In this document: in pieces, positions 41,527 through 52,049 of the stretch
Layout: the number at the start of each line of letters is the position of its first letter
Position numbering within the stretch: position 1 is the first letter of the stretch
Assembly (NCBI RefSeq): GCF_014836715.1
Contig: NZ_JACSQI010000011.1
Coordinates: forward strand, 62,001 to 126,000
Reading direction: 5' to 3'
Length of the DNA stretch: 64,000 bases
From: Escherichia whittamii
Lineage (GTDB): Bacteria > Pseudomonadota > Gammaproteobacteria > Enterobacterales > Enterobacteriaceae
Made by a program: the position numbers and the translations under genes
The notes under the pieces: generated by a model
Databases searched by the model: none
What the model saw: only the letters and a program-made list of their open reading frames with translations
Told to the model about the DNA's origin: nothing

Positions 41527-42759
41527 TTATGCGTCGGGGTCTATTTCCCAGCCGGTGCGGCAATCGGTAAAGAAACCGTGCGGGCAGCGCCCTATTGTTA
41601 CTCGTGTTGCCTGCTGCCAGTGAGCAAAATCAGTAATCGCCTGACGCAGCCCTTTTTGAAGGGTCACCGTTGGTTTTACGCCATCCTGTAACCAGAGAGA
41701 GAGCACTTCAAAGATGCCTGTCTGGCGATGCATCTTAGAATCCATTCGCCCAACTAATTGCCCACGGTGCAATAACGGTAGAACGAAATAACCATACTGG
41801 CGTTTGGGCGCTGGCGTGTAGCACTCCAGCCGGTAGCTAAAATCAAAAAGTTGCTCTGCCCGTTTACGATCCCAGACAACAGGATCAAAAGGCGACAGTA
41901 CGGTGCTATGTGTTGCAGTTAGCTTACCCACAAGCGTACGTTCGAGAAGCGGTAATAAATCGGCATGTAGCCAAAGTCGCCCTAATTTCTCCACATTTAC
42001 GGCGATGATTTGCCGCTCTTCAGATCTCATATCACGCCACGCCGCCAGCGCCGGACGTTTCAGACGGTAGTAATCCGCCAGCCACTGTTCGCGAAAAATA
42101 CCCAGGCTGCGCGCACTGTTATCCAACATGATGATTTCTGCTTCCTGCTGCGAAAGCAGGTCACGCTCGTCATTCCAGTACGGCATGACGCGATGGGTTA
42201 AATCATAAACGCGCTGGAAATTGCGTCGTTCAACCACCATCACCTTTCCAGCGGTAAAGAGCCCTTCCAGATGACGTTTATGCGGCTTCCACTCCCACCA
42301 GCCGCTCGCCCCTTTACGAGGATGCTCAAAATCGGCCGAACGTACCGGCCCGTTATTCTGAATATGCTCAATTAATTGTGCAATTTCCGCCGCATGTTCC
42401 TGCATCCAGGCATCTTTGTATTTCCAGCCCATTTTTTCAGGTGCCAGCATGCGGTGGCGAATAAGTTGAAAATCGCTACGCGGCATAAAACTGGCCTCAT
42501 GTGCCCAGTATTCCATTAATTCACCACGCGCCAGCGATTCATCCAGCCACTGCGGTAAATAATTACCAAGACGACTGAAAAGCACCAGATAAGGACTGCG
42601 GGCAACGATATTAATGGTGTCGATTTGCAGCAAGGACATGCGAGAAATGGTAGCCAGAATATCTTCCGGCAACGCGCGCCGACGGGGCTTGTTTAACAGC
42701 CCCTGCGCGGTGAGATGAAGATTTCGCGCATCGGTGAGGGAGAGATAAGGCAGCGTCAT
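41527..42759 (-). CDS. ycaQ: DNA glycosylase YcaQ (AlkX), crosslink repair
   Basis: A 410-residue winged-helix protein of the HTH_42 (DUF1006) family, related to Streptomyces AlkZ. E. coli YcaQ unhooks nitrogen-mustard interstrand crosslinks and removes N7-alkylated purines. Several winged-helix units run through the protein, and the conserved segment QYGYFVLPLLHRGQLVGRMD (about 332-351) contains the family's catalytic QxQ/QxD-like region. It lies between the LPS genes lpxK and ycaR, in the same direction, with 36 bp to lpxK. Confidence 0.93.
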   Translation of the reverse strand: MTLPYLSLTDARNLHLTAQGLLNKPRRRALPEDILATISRMSLLQIDTINIVARSPYLVLFSRLGNYLPQWLDESLARGELMEYWAHEASFMPRSDFQLIRHRMLAPEKMGWKYKDAWMQEHAAEIAQLIEHIQNNGPVRSADFEHPRKGASGWWEWKPHKRHLEGLFTAGKVMVVERRNFQRVYDLTHRVMPYWNDERDLLSQQEAEIIMLDNSARSLGIFREQWLADYYRLKRPALAAWRDMRSEERQIIAVNVEKLGRLWLHADLLPLLERTLVGKLTATHSTVLSPFDPVVWDRKRAEQLFDFSYRLECYTPAPKRQYGYFVLPLLHRGQLVGRMDSKMHRQTGIFEVLSLWLQDGVKPTVTLQKGLRQAITDFAHWQQATRVTIGRCPHGFFTDCRTGWEIDPDA

Positions 42760-42795
42760 TCATTGCTCCGTCAATTAAACGCTGCCGCGGCGGAA

Positions 42796-43782
42796 TTAGT
42801 TGCCTGAAGCCAGCGAGGAAAGTTGTGCGAGCAGTTTCTCTGGTTCATCGCCCGCAAGCTGTGCATCAACGGGCAAATACCACCAGTTTTCTTCCGCAAA
42901 AGCCCGGCATTTCACCGCATCTTTTTCGGTCATGACCAGTGTTTGCCCGGCACTTAATAGTGCGCTGACATCCGCATGATTCAAAGATTGATGATCGGCC
43001 AGCGGCACACATTTTTCCGGTTGTATACCGCACATCTTTAGTGTGGCAAAAAAGCGCGGCGGGTGACCAATACCGGCCATCGCTACCACATGTTTAAGTT
43101 GTGTAACGTCGCAACGAGCGCCGGTAAGCAAATTCACTGCCTGACCCGGTATTAAATTCATCGGAATTTCACCGTGACGCGGTACGCCGCCATTAACGAC
43201 TACCGCATCAACCGATTTTAAGCGCCCTGCGCGCTCGCGCATTGGCCCCGCAGGCAACCACCAGCCATTGCCAAATCGACGCACACCATCGATGACGACG
43301 ATTTCCACATCACGCGCCAGGCGATAATGCTGTAAACCGTCATCAGTCACGATGATCTGCACATCGGGATGTTGCGCCAGAATGGTTTTTACCGCATCTG
43401 AGCGGACGGGAGAAACGGCAACAGGCGCGCCAGTGCGTTGATAAATCAACACAGGTTCATCACCCGCCTGTGCTGTAGTGGTATCTGCCGACAATAACAG
43501 CGGATAAGATTCAGCCTTACCGCCATATCCCCGCGACACGACCCCCACGCGAATACCGCGCTGTTGCAGCTGTTCCACCAGCCAGACAACGACCGGGGTT
43601 TTTCCGTTGCCGCCTGCGGTGAGATTACCAACCACGACAACCGGTACGGGGGCACGCCAGGCGCGCTTCAGTTTTAGTTTATAGCAAAGACGGATGGCAC
43701 CACTCACCAGGCCATACAGCCAGGAGAGTGGCAGCAGTAGCCGCCACAAAGGCGACTCACCAGACCAGATTTTTTCGATCAT
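42796..43782 (-). CDS. lpxK: Tetraacyldisaccharide 4'-kinase LpxK
   Basis: A 328-residue inner-membrane-associated P-loop kinase. It phosphorylates the 4' position of the tetraacyldisaccharide precursor to give lipid IVA. An N-terminal membrane-binding helix (about 13-33) precedes a Walker A-type loop in [12 protein letters not shown] (about 53-64). The conserved VTDDGLQHY (about 137) holds the catalytic Asp. It overlaps msbA by 4 bp, so the flippase and the kinase are translationally coupled. Confidence 0.97.
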   Translation of the reverse strand: MIEKIWSGESPLWRLLLPLSWLYGLVSGAIRLCYKLKLKRAWRAPVPVVVVGNLTAGGNGKTPVVVWLVEQLQQRGIRVGVVSRGYGGKAESYPLLLSADTTTAQAGDEPVLIYQRTGAPVAVSPVRSDAVKTILAQHPDVQIIVTDDGLQHYRLARDVEIVVIDGVRRFGNGWWLPAGPMRERAGRLKSVDAVVVNGGVPRHGEIPMNLIPGQAVNLLTGARCDVTQLKHVVAMAGIGHPPRFFATLKMCGIQPEKCVPLADHQSLNHADVSALLSAGQTLVMTEKDAVKCRAFAEENWWYLPVDAQLAGDEPEKLLAQLSSLASGN

Positions 43783-45527
43783 TGGCCAAACTGCATTTTA
43801 TGAAGTTGCGCGTAGACTCCACGGTGCTCAAGCAAATCGTTATGCGTACCGCGTTCCACAATGACACCATCCTCGACGACCACAATTTCGTCTGCCTTTT
43901 CAATGGTAGACAAGCGGTGGGCAATCACCAGCGAGGTACGGTTTTTCTGCAACTCGTCCAGCGCCGCCTGAATCGCACGTTCGGATTCGGTGTCCAGCGC
44001 CGAGGTGGCTTCATCCAGGATCAGAATTGGGCTATCACGCAGCAAGGCACGGGCAATGGCAATACGCTGGCGCTGACCGCCCGAAAGCAACACGCCGTTT
44101 TCACCAATCACCGTATCAAGACCGTTATCCATCTTATTGATAAAGTCCATGGCGTAGGCCATACGTGCCGCTTCTTCAATTTGCTCACGGCTGTACTGTT
44201 CGGTACGGGCGTAAGCAATGTTGTTGGCAACCGTGTCATTAAACAGATGAACATTCTGCGACACCAGAGCAACCTGGTTACGTAACGACGCCAGGGTATA
44301 CTCGCGCAGATCGTGACCATCCATCAGGATCTCGCCTTCATCGATATCATAAAAACGGGTTATCAGGCTGGCGATGGTCGATTTACCCGAACCTGAACGC
44401 CCTACCAGAGCCACTGTTTTCCCTGCCGGGATCTTCAGGTTGATATTACGCAGCGCAGGGACTTCACGCCCCGGATAAGTAAAGGTGACATTGCGGAATT
44501 CGACGTCGCCGGTAGCACGCTCAATCTCGCGTTTACCTTCGTCTTTCTCCTGTTCACTATCCAGAATGGTAAACAGCGTCTGGCATGCTGCCATCCCGCG
44601 TTGGAACTGGGCGTTAACGTTGGTCAGCGATTTCAGAGGACGCATCAGTGCAATCATCGAAGAGAAGACGACAGTGATCGTACCAGCAGTCAGGCTATCC
44701 ATCACGCTTGGGAAGCTTGCAGCGTAGAGAACAAATGCCAGAGCCAGAGAGGCGATCAGCTGAATGATCGGGTCAGAGATGGAAGAGGCAGAAACCATCT
44801 TCATCCCCTGCAAACGCATCTTGTTGCTGACCTTATCAAAACGCTTCGTTTCTACTTCCTGGCCGCCAAAAATCAATACTTCTTTGTGGCCTTTCAGCAT
44901 CTGTTCAGCACTGGTGGTCACCTGCCCCATGGTGTTCTGCATGTTTTTACTGATGCTGCGAAAACGCTTCGATACGATACGAATCGCAATCGAGACGATC
45001 GGCGCCAGCACAATCAAAATGATCGACAGCTGCCAGCTGTAATAGAACATCATGGCGAACAGACCGATAATGGAAGCACCTTCACGCACCACCGTAATCA
45101 GCGCGCCGGAAGACGACGAAGCAACCTGTTCAGAATCGTAAGTAATACGTGAAAGCAGTGTCCCGGTTGACTGTTTGTCAAAAAATGACACTGGCATTCC
45201 CATCATGTGGCCGAACAGACGTCGACGCATGGTCATGACCACTTTTCCTGATACCCAGGAAATACAGTAGCTGGAGATATAACTGGTGATACCACGTAAA
45301 ATCATCAGGCCGATAACCACCAGCGGCATCCACATCAAAACGGAGCGATCTGTTTTACCAAAGCCATCATCAAGAAGCGGCTTAAGGAGCGATAACATGA
45401 AGGTATCGCTGGCTGCGTTGAGAATTAACGCTATGCCCGCCACGATCAGACCCGCTTTAAAAGGCGCAATGGTTGGCCACAGTCGGCGGAATGTCTGCCA
45501 CGTAGAGAGATCTTTGTCGTTATGCAT
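43779..45527 (-). CDS. msbA: Lipid A flippase MsbA
   Basis: A 582-residue half-size ABC exporter. Six membrane helices (about 20-320) are fused to an ATPase domain with Walker [10 protein letters not shown] (about 376), signature LSGGQRQR (about 481) and Walker [11 protein letters not shown]. As a homodimer it flips core-lipid A across the inner membrane and is essential. It lies between ycaI and lpxK, with 36 bp to ycaI and a 4-bp overlap with lpxK. Confidence 0.98.
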   Translation of the reverse strand: MHNDKDLSTWQTFRRLWPTIAPFKAGLIVAGIALILNAASDTFMLSLLKPLLDDGFGKTDRSVLMWMPLVVIGLMILRGITSYISSYCISWVSGKVVMTMRRRLFGHMMGMPVSFFDKQSTGTLLSRITYDSEQVASSSSGALITVVREGASIIGLFAMMFYYSWQLSIILIVLAPIVSIAIRIVSKRFRSISKNMQNTMGQVTTSAEQMLKGHKEVLIFGGQEVETKRFDKVSNKMRLQGMKMVSASSISDPIIQLIASLALAFVLYAASFPSVMDSLTAGTITVVFSSMIALMRPLKSLTNVNAQFQRGMAACQTLFTILDSEQEKDEGKREIERATGDVEFRNVTFTYPGREVPALRNINLKIPAGKTVALVGRSGSGKSTIASLITRFYDIDEGEILMDGHDLREYTLASLRNQVALVSQNVHLFNDTVANNIAYARTEQYSREQIEEAARMAYAMDFINKMDNGLDTVIGENGVLLSGGQRQRIAIARALLRDSPILILDEATSALDTESERAIQAALDELQKNRTSLVIAHRLSTIEKADEIVVVEDGVIVERGTHNDLLEHRGVYAQLHKMQFGQ

Positions 45528-45563
45528 TCAAAAAACCAGCATTTGTTGAAATAGCCGCATATT

Positions 45564-47828
45564 CTACCCGTTATCCACTGGCACGCCAAACCACTGATGA
45601 TACCAACGAGGTAAAATTTGCTCCCTTAGGCTGCTCACCCGCCAACCTTGCGCTGAAAAATCGACCGTTATTTGCCCCTGATGTGGGGTATCAACCCATT
45701 GATATCCCTGTAGTTGATAGCGGTGTTTAACTTTACTGGAGGGTAGTCGCCAGGCGTTATAGCGCGACGCCGAAGCCAGTGCCATTTTTCCATTTACCCG
45801 CTGAATTAATGGCACTGATGACGAGGTATTACTGCCGTGATGGGGTACCTGAATCAAGGTTGCCTGCACCTGTTGCCAGTAATGACTTAGCATTTTTTGT
45901 TCAGCCGCAGCTTCAATATCGCCCGTCAAAAGAATGCTATGTGTTCCGTCATCAACCTTAATCACACAGGAATGGTTATTTCCCTTTTCGTTACTTCCTT
46001 GCAAAGGCCAGTGCGCGCTAAACTGCAATCCTTGCCACTGCCACACTTCGCCACGCACACAGGGCTGATGATGCTCCCAGTTTAAGGGACTCCTTACCCA
46101 TAACGTCGGCCAGGCATGTAATATTGAGTCCAGCCCCCCACGGTGATCAAGATGTTCATGACTAAGAATAACGCCTTCTGGTTCAAGGTTATGCCAGCGA
46201 AGCCAGGGAATAATCAGTTGTTGCCCACTGTCCCCCTCCGGCCAGGCAAGCCCTGTATCATAGAGAACCGCTTTACCGTTTCGAGCAATCACCATTGCCA
46301 GCCCTTGCCCGACATCAAGCATATATACCTGCCACTCGTCAGGCTGCGGTTTTTGCCATAGCGGCCAACACATTATAATTCCTCCAGCCATACACACCGC
46401 AGGTAACTTTCGCCATGCGTTTAGTCGCCCTATCACCAGTAATAACCAGGGCGAAAATGATAGCCATTGCCAACGTTCAGCAATGTTTATCCACCCTTCA
46501 GGCAAACTCTTTAACACCCCAAAAAGTAAAGCCAGTGACCGATCGGCCAGAAACCATAAACCATGCTCCAGGATTAATGGCCCGCTTAAATGCACAACCA
46601 TCGCGGCGAGGATCAACGGAACCGAAATAAATGTCACTAAGGGAATTGCGAACAGGTTTGCCATAAATGCAGTCAGACTAACGCCATGAAATATGACTAT
46701 TTGCACTGGCATTAGCAGGAGTGTTATACCAAGTTGCAGATGGATGAGTGAAACAATAGCTCGTAATACCGGCGGCAGCCGCCACTCCGGACAGGGAAAC
46801 CACTGATACCAAAATATCAGCGCTGCCACCGCGGCGGCAGAGAGCCACAAACTTTGCGAGAGAATAGCGACAGGATCCATCAGCAGAATTGCCGCCAGGC
46901 AGCATATCCACACATCCCAGCCACTCCATTGCCGACCGCTCAATTTGAGCATTCCCCAGGTCGCAAGCGCCACTACGGTACGCAATGCGGGCGGCTGCAT
47001 ACCGGTGAGCCAGGCATAAAAAGCAGCGCAGCAAACGCCACCTATTAATGGCATCTGCCAGTAGATCCAACGACCGGGGAGAAAAATTTGCCCGCCACGA
47101 ATTAGCCCCGCAGCCAGTAATGCTGCAAAAGCGATGTGTAAACCCGATATCGCCATTAAATGTGCCGTACCGGTGTCGCGCATTATATTTTTAATTTCTT
47201 TAGATACCGATAACCGTTCACCCATTCCTAAGCCGAGCATCACCGTCTGCCATGAATACGGCTGCAGCGTCGTTTGCAGAGATGCAAGATATTGCGCACG
47301 CAAGCTACAACCAGCTTCAATGACGCTTGCTTGCAGAAAACGTCCGGTAAGTGGCTGATGCTGGGCAATGGCATAACGCTGGCTGTCAAAGCCACCATCA
47401 TTAAGTTGGCCATGAACAGCACGTACTTTGAGTTTCATGGACCATCGTTGCCCAGCGCATACTGATTGTGGCAAATATTCGCCATATAGCGCGATGCCTG
47501 GCGCGGGAAATAACCGCCGCCCTTGTAGATGAGTAATTTGCCCGTAATGCGTGGTCATGCCGTCAGTGGAGGTAATCTCGACGACCGCATCCTGCGTCGC
47601 GCCAGTTAAGTTTTCTCCTGCCCACAGAATTTGCTTCGCCGCCAACACGCCCCAAAGAAAAAACAGCAGTGTCAGCGTGAAATAACGGGCGACTTTAACA
47701 GGAATAAATGCCAGTACGCAGGCGAATACAGTCAGACTCGCGAGAGTTAATGTCCCAGGCAACTGCGGCAAAATCAGCAGCGGGAAAATTCCGCAAATTA
47801 TGCATAGACTAACCGTCGTTATTTTCAT
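45564..47828 (-). CDS. ycaI: ComEC/Rec2-family membrane protein YcaI
   Basis: A 754-residue polytopic membrane protein with an N-terminal OB-like domain, a central competence domain of many membrane helices (about 200-470) and a C-terminal metallo-beta-lactamase domain. The metal motif is seen as SHEHLDHRGG (about 555), with later LLTGDIEAAAE and VPHHGSNTSSS. ComEC homologues form the inner-membrane channel for single-stranded DNA uptake; in E. coli a role in DNA uptake has been suggested but not firmly shown. It is full length and lies upstream of msbA. Confidence 0.93.
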   Translation of the reverse strand: MKITTVSLCIICGIFPLLILPQLPGTLTLASLTVFACVLAFIPVKVARYFTLTLLFFLWGVLAAKQILWAGENLTGATQDAVVEITSTDGMTTHYGQITHLQGRRLFPAPGIALYGEYLPQSVCAGQRWSMKLKVRAVHGQLNDGGFDSQRYAIAQHQPLTGRFLQASVIEAGCSLRAQYLASLQTTLQPYSWQTVMLGLGMGERLSVSKEIKNIMRDTGTAHLMAISGLHIAFAALLAAGLIRGGQIFLPGRWIYWQMPLIGGVCCAAFYAWLTGMQPPALRTVVALATWGMLKLSGRQWSGWDVWICCLAAILLMDPVAILSQSLWLSAAAVAALIFWYQWFPCPEWRLPPVLRAIVSLIHLQLGITLLLMPVQIVIFHGVSLTAFMANLFAIPLVTFISVPLILAAMVVHLSGPLILEHGLWFLADRSLALLFGVLKSLPEGWINIAERWQWLSFSPWLLLVIGRLNAWRKLPAVCMAGGIIMCWPLWQKPQPDEWQVYMLDVGQGLAMVIARNGKAVLYDTGLAWPEGDSGQQLIIPWLRWHNLEPEGVILSHEHLDHRGGLDSILHAWPTLWVRSPLNWEHHQPCVRGEVWQWQGLQFSAHWPLQGSNEKGNNHSCVIKVDDGTHSILLTGDIEAAAEQKMLSHYWQQVQATLIQVPHHGSNTSSSVPLIQRVNGKMALASASRYNAWRLPSSKVKHRYQLQGYQWVDTPHQGQITVDFSAQGWRVSSLREQILPRWYHQWFGVPVDNG

Positions 47829-47983
47829 GCACTCCTCCCTGTTTTTGGAAAGTGTGCAACTTTGTTGAGTGGTTGTCTGGCGGGAGTTTTACGTTGCCCG
47901 AGGCACGTTCAGAAGAATTTAACAGGATGATGAAAACTGTGCACAACTCTGCGAGACAGCTTCCAGATCCATATTGCAGATAT

Positions 47984-48010
47984 GAAAAAAGCACCCGACA
48001 GGTGCTTTTT
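47984..48010. terminator. ihfB terminator
   Basis: The exact arms aaaaagcacc / ggtgcttttt enclose cgaca. A runs and T runs flank both sides, so it could work in either direction. It lies about 24 bp after the ihfB stop. Confidence 0.85.
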
Positions 48011-48033
48011 CCGCGTTCAAGTTTTACTAAAAC

Positions 48034-48318
48034 TCAACCGTAAATATTGGCACGATCGCGCAATTCTTTACCTGGTTTAAAGTGAGGAACGTATTTTCCT
48101 TCCAGCTCTACTTTATCGCCAGTCTTCGGATTACGTCCGGTACGCGGTGCGCGGTAGTGTAAAGAGAAACTGCCGAAACCGCGGATTTCAATACGCTCGC
48201 CCTGCGCAAGAGTCGAGGCCATATGCTCCAGCATCTCTTTTACTGCATCTTCAACCGTCTTGGCGGGAATGTGCGATTGCTGGGTGGCAAGTCTTTCTAT
48301 CAATTCTGACTTGGTCAT
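48034..48318 (-). CDS. ihfB: Integration host factor beta subunit
   Basis: A 94-residue DNA-bending protein of the HU/IHF family. The helical dimerisation part is followed by beta arms with [21 protein letters not shown] (two adjoining parts, about 46-66), whose tip proline intercalates DNA. It pairs with IhfA to bend DNA sharply at specific sites in recombination, replication and transcription. It lies downstream of rpsA, as in E. coli, where rpsA and ihfB promoters both contribute. Confidence 0.98.
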
Positions 48319-48371
48319 GATTCCTCCGGTTCCTTAAAGGCAAATTTAACGGCTGCTGTTGCTGCATTGAT

Positions 48372-48395
48372 TAAGGGCGGCCGTAGCCGCCCTTA
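48372..48395. terminator. Perfect GC hairpin between rpsA and ihfB
   Basis: The arms taagggcggc / gccgccctta are an exact 10-bp inverted repeat with loop cgta. It lies about 83 bp after the rpsA stop. No T run follows on the minus strand, so partial termination or mRNA end protection is more likely than full termination, and some readthrough into ihfB is expected. Confidence 0.65.
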
Positions 48396-48477
48396 GTGCT
48401 TGATTACAGGACGAAACCTGCAATCTGTCAAGTAAACTCAGCAAACTTCGGAATAAAAATCCCGAAGAGTCAGAGAA

Positions 48478-50151
48478 TTACTCGCCTTTAGCTGCTTTGA
48501 AAGCTTCAGCCATTGCGTTGTTGGAGAAGTTTGCATCTTCCTGTTTGTTAACAGTTGCGATTGCATCTTTCTCGTCAGCTTCGTCTTTCGCACGAACAGA
48601 CAGGCTGATTGCGCGGTTTTTACGATCAACGCCGGTGAATTTAGCTTCAACTTCGTCGCCAACGCTCAGAACCAGGGTAGCGTCTTCAACGCGGTCACGG
48701 GATGCTTCAGAAGCACGCAGGTAACCTTCAACGCCGTCAGCCAGTTCTACGGTTGCGCCTTTAGCGTCAACTGCAGTTACTTTACCGGTTACGATAGCGC
48801 CTTTCTTGTTCAGAGCAACCCAGTTGTTGAACGGATCTTCTGCGAGCTGTTTAACGCCCAGGGAGATACGTTCACGTTCTGCGTCAACCTGCAGAACAAC
48901 TGCAGCGATTTCGTCGCCTTTTTTGTATTCACGAACTGCTTCTTCGCCTGCAACGTTCCAGGAGATGTCAGACAGGTGAACCAGGCCGTCGATGCCGCCG
49001 TCCAGGCCGATGAAGATACCGAAGTCAGTGATAGACTTGATTTTACCTTCAACACGGTCGCCCTTGTTGTGGGTTTCCGCGAACTGCTGCCACGGGTTAG
49101 CTTTGCACTGTTTCAGACCCAGGGAGATACGACGACGTTCTTCGTCAATATCCAGAACCATAACTTCCACTACATCGCCAACGTTAACAACTTTGGACGG
49201 ATGGATGTTTTTGTTGGTCCAATCCATTTCGGAAACGTGTACCAGGCCTTCAACGCCTTCTTCGATTTCAACGAAGCAGCCGTAGTCGGTCAGGTTGGTC
49301 ACGCGACCAGTCAGTTTGGTTCCTTCCGGATAACGTTTAGCGATAGCTACCCACGGATCTTCGCCCAGCTGTTTCAGGCCCAGGGATACACGGGTACGTT
49401 CGCGGTCAAACTTCAGCACTTTAACAGTGATTTCGTCGCCCACGTTGACGATTTCGCTCGGATGCTTAACGCGTTTCCAGGCCATGTCAGTGATGTGCAG
49501 CAGGCCGTCAACGCCGCCCAGATCAACGAATGCACCGTAGTCAGTGAGGTTCTTAACGATACCTTTAACTTCCATGCCTTCCTGCAGGTTTTCCAGCAGC
49601 TGATCGCGCTCTGCGCTGTTTTCGGATTCGATAACGGCACGACGAGAAACAACAACGTTGTTGCGCTTCTGATCCAGCTTGATTACTTTGAATTCAAGCT
49701 CTTTGCCTTCCAGGTGCAGAGTGTCACGCACCGGACGAACGTCTACCAGAGAACCTGGCAGGAACGCGCGAATACCGTTCAGCTCAACAGTGAAGCCGCC
49801 CTTAACTTTGCCGTTGATAACACCGGTAACAGTTTCAGCATCTTCGTAAGCTTTTTCCAGCGTGATCCAGGCTTCGTGACGTTTAGCTTTCTCACGGGAC
49901 AGCAGAGTTTCACCGAAGCCGTCTTCTACTGCGTCCAGAGCAACGTCAACTTCGTCACCTACCTGGATTTCCAGCTCGCCCTGGGCGTTTTTGAACTGCT
50001 CAGCCGGGATGGCAGACTCAGATTTCAGACCAGCGTCAACCAGTACTACGTCTTTGTCGATAGCAACAACAACGCCACGAACGATAGAACCCGGGCGGGT
50101 TTCGATTTCTTTTAAGGACTCTTCAAAGAGTTGAGCAAAAGATTCAGTCAT
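48478..50151 (-). CDS. rpsA: 30S ribosomal protein S1
   Basis: A 557-residue protein with six S1/OB-fold repeats. The first two bind the ribosome and S2. The last four bind mRNA, and repeats with [23 protein letters not shown]-like and [21 protein letters not shown]-like cores are easy to see. It is required for translation initiation on most structured mRNAs and represses its own mRNA through the structured leader. Codon use is strongly biased, as expected for a highly expressed gene; this leaves long open frames on the opposite strand. The 110-bp region to cmk holds that leader. Confidence 0.98.
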
Positions 50152-50261
50152 GTTTAATCTTCAGGTTTATATTTAACGTCCACCTGGCTCCGTGCCGGAT
50201 GGGGTTGTTTAACATACCCGCTGTCATTCCATTGCAACGGGGGTACTGCAAATTCGGTCGC

Positions 50262-50945
50262 TTATGCGAGAGCCAATTTTTGGCGCGCGTAGTGTAACGC
50301 TTTTTCAATCACTTGCTCAATGCTTAAGGTGGTGGAATCCAACACTAAAGCATCGGCTGCCGGAACCAAGGGCGCTACCGCGCGATTACGATCGCGGTCG
50401 TCGCGTTCTTTGATCTCGGCCAAAAGGCGTTCAAAGTTAACACTAAAGCCCTTCTCCTGCAACTGTAGCATGCGGCGATGCGCACGTTCTTCCGAGGAGG
50501 CGTCAAGGAAAATTTTTACTGGCGCATCAGGGAATACCACTGTCCCCATATCGCGACCATCGGCGATCAAACCCGGTAACTCCCGGAATGCGCGTTGGCG
50601 ACGCAGAAGCGCTTCACGAACGCGTGGGAACGCCGCCACTTGTGACGCAGCATTCGCCACTTCCTGGGTCCGAATTTCGCCGCTGACATCTTCCCCTTCG
50701 AGGATGACTTCCAGATTGCCATTGGTCGAAACAAAACGTACATCCAGATGAGATGCCAGCGGCACCAGCGCATCTTCCGAGGCCACATCAACATGGTGAT
50801 GTAATGCAGCCAGTGCCAGTACGCGATAAATTGCACCCGAGTCCAGCAGATGCCATTGCAACGCTTCCGCCATAGCCTTACACAAGGTGCCCTTCCCTGC
50901 ACCGCTTGGGCCATCAATGGTAATAACCGGGGCAATTGCCGTCAT
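50262..50945 (-). CDS. cmk: Cytidylate kinase
   Basis: A 227-residue nucleoside monophosphate kinase that phosphorylates CMP and dCMP (and UMP weakly). The P-loop [10 protein letters not shown] is at about 13-22. The CMP-binding insert lies around 60-100, and [22 protein letters not shown] (two adjoining parts, about 126-147) contains conserved Arg and Asp residues. It precedes rpsA, with which it is partly cotranscribed in E. coli. Confidence 0.97.
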   Translation of the reverse strand: MTAIAPVITIDGPSGAGKGTLCKAMAEALQWHLLDSGAIYRVLALAALHHHVDVASEDALVPLASHLDVRFVSTNGNLEVILEGEDVSGEIRTQEVANAASQVAAFPRVREALLRRQRAFRELPGLIADGRDMGTVVFPDAPVKIFLDASSEERAHRRMLQLQEKGFSVNFERLLAEIKERDDRDRNRAVAPLVPAADALVLDSTTLSIEQVIEKALHYARQKLALA

Positions 50946-51079
50946 CTTTATCTCCTTAAAACAGGCGTACTGTTAACATAACCGCGCGCATTATACGCTT
51001 CAGGGCCACAAATCGTTAACGTTGTGTGCAAAAACTCGTTTTGTCTGTATTCAGATGGGGATTTATTGCGCAATTATAG

Positions 51080-51102
51080 CGGGCTGGCGAGGGACCAGCC
51101 CG
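51080..51102 (-). terminator. Hairpin after ycaL
   Basis: The arms cgggctgg / ccagcccg with loop cgaggga lie about 16 bp after the ycaL stop. The minus strand lacks a T run, so this is a candidate terminator only. Confidence 0.5.
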
Positions 51103-51117
51103 AAAGATGACAATGAT

Positions 51118-51882
51118 TTACTTACCGGAGGCGATACGCTCACGAATGTGTTGAGCGCGCTCTGTTGATGGTGGGTGGGAATCAAACATTGACTGGGTAC
51201 GACCGCCATCCAGGCTGGCCAGTTTTTCAAAGCTACCTACCAGTCCCTGAGTGCTGATGCCACGTTTCTTCAGCAGATCAAAGGAGAAATCATCAGCTTC
51301 GGACTCTTTATCGCGGGAGTACTTAGCATTGATAGCGCCTTCTGCGATATCACCCAGTTGCGAACGAGAAAGCTGGGAAGCAACACCGCTGGTGGCGGAG
51401 ATTGCATCGCGTGCGGCAACGATCGCATAAGAGGCTTTCATTTCAGCCAGCGAGTGACCCAGCGCGACGTGACCCAGTTCATGGCCCAGAACGCCTTCAA
51501 TTTCGTTGTCGTTCATCATGTCCATCAGGCCGCTGTAGACACGAACACAGCCGTTGGCCATCGCCCATGCGTTGACGTCGCTGGTCATATAAACCTTATA
51601 GTTGACCGGCGTACCGTTAATATTGTTACCCAATGCTTTGGCGATTTTCGCCAGACGTTTACCATACTTACTGGATTTGCTTGCTACTTGATTGCCGCTG
51701 TCCATTTCGGCACAGCCCTGATTTGCAATGGCTTTTGCATCAGCATCGCTTAACGTTACGGCTTTATAGGCATTTAAACCGGAGCTGATAGCCATATTGG
51801 TATCAATACCGTGCGTATTTTGACACCCTGTCAGTAATGCTGCAGAAGTCGCAATCGCCAGCAGTAATTTAGTATTCTTCAT
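51118..51882 (-). CDS. ycaL: M48 metallopeptidase lipoprotein YcaL
   Basis: A 254-residue periplasmic lipoprotein. A signal peptide ending in lipobox LTGC (Cys20) is followed by an M48 zinc peptidase domain with VLGHELGHVALGH (HEXXH, about 135-147) and the third-ligand region SRDKESEADDFSF. It is related to LoiP and BepA, and in E. coli it has been linked to degradation of stalled LptD or BamA assembly intermediates. The start MKNTKLLLAIA at 51880-51882 was chosen because it begins the signal peptide; the eight-codon extension is not supported. Confidence 0.94.
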   Translation of the reverse strand: MKNTKLLLAIATSAALLTGCQNTHGIDTNMAISSGLNAYKAVTLSDADAKAIANQGCAEMDSGNQVASKSSKYGKRLAKIAKALGNNINGTPVNYKVYMTSDVNAWAMANGCVRVYSGLMDMMNDNEIEGVLGHELGHVALGHSLAEMKASYAIVAARDAISATSGVASQLSRSQLGDIAEGAINAKYSRDKESEADDFSFDLLKKRGISTQGLVGSFEKLASLDGGRTQSMFDSHPPSTERAQHIRERIASGK

Positions 51883-51980
51883 GTGAATCATCCGTTGATT
51901 AATCATATATAAATATTATATATCAACAAGTTACATTGACAGCTAACGCTACCATCTATAAAAGTGACTCACAAGGTCCG

Positions 51981-52012
51981 AAAAAAAACGCCGACATTGT
52001 GTCGACGTTTTG
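51981..52012 (-). terminator. aroA terminator
   Basis: The minus-strand stem AAAACGTCGAC / GTCGGCGTTTT with one mismatch is followed by a run of Ts. It lies about 38 bp after the aroA stop and ends the serC-aroA operon. Confidence 0.88.
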
Positions 52013-52049
52013 ATAAAGAAAGGTTTGTCTATTTTCGCCCGATGTTCAT

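Noticed and set aside
48976-50115. A 379-codon open frame antisense to rpsA
   Set aside because: Same codon-bias effect as in pflB; low-complexity composition (rich in F, V, N, Q) and no family resemblance.
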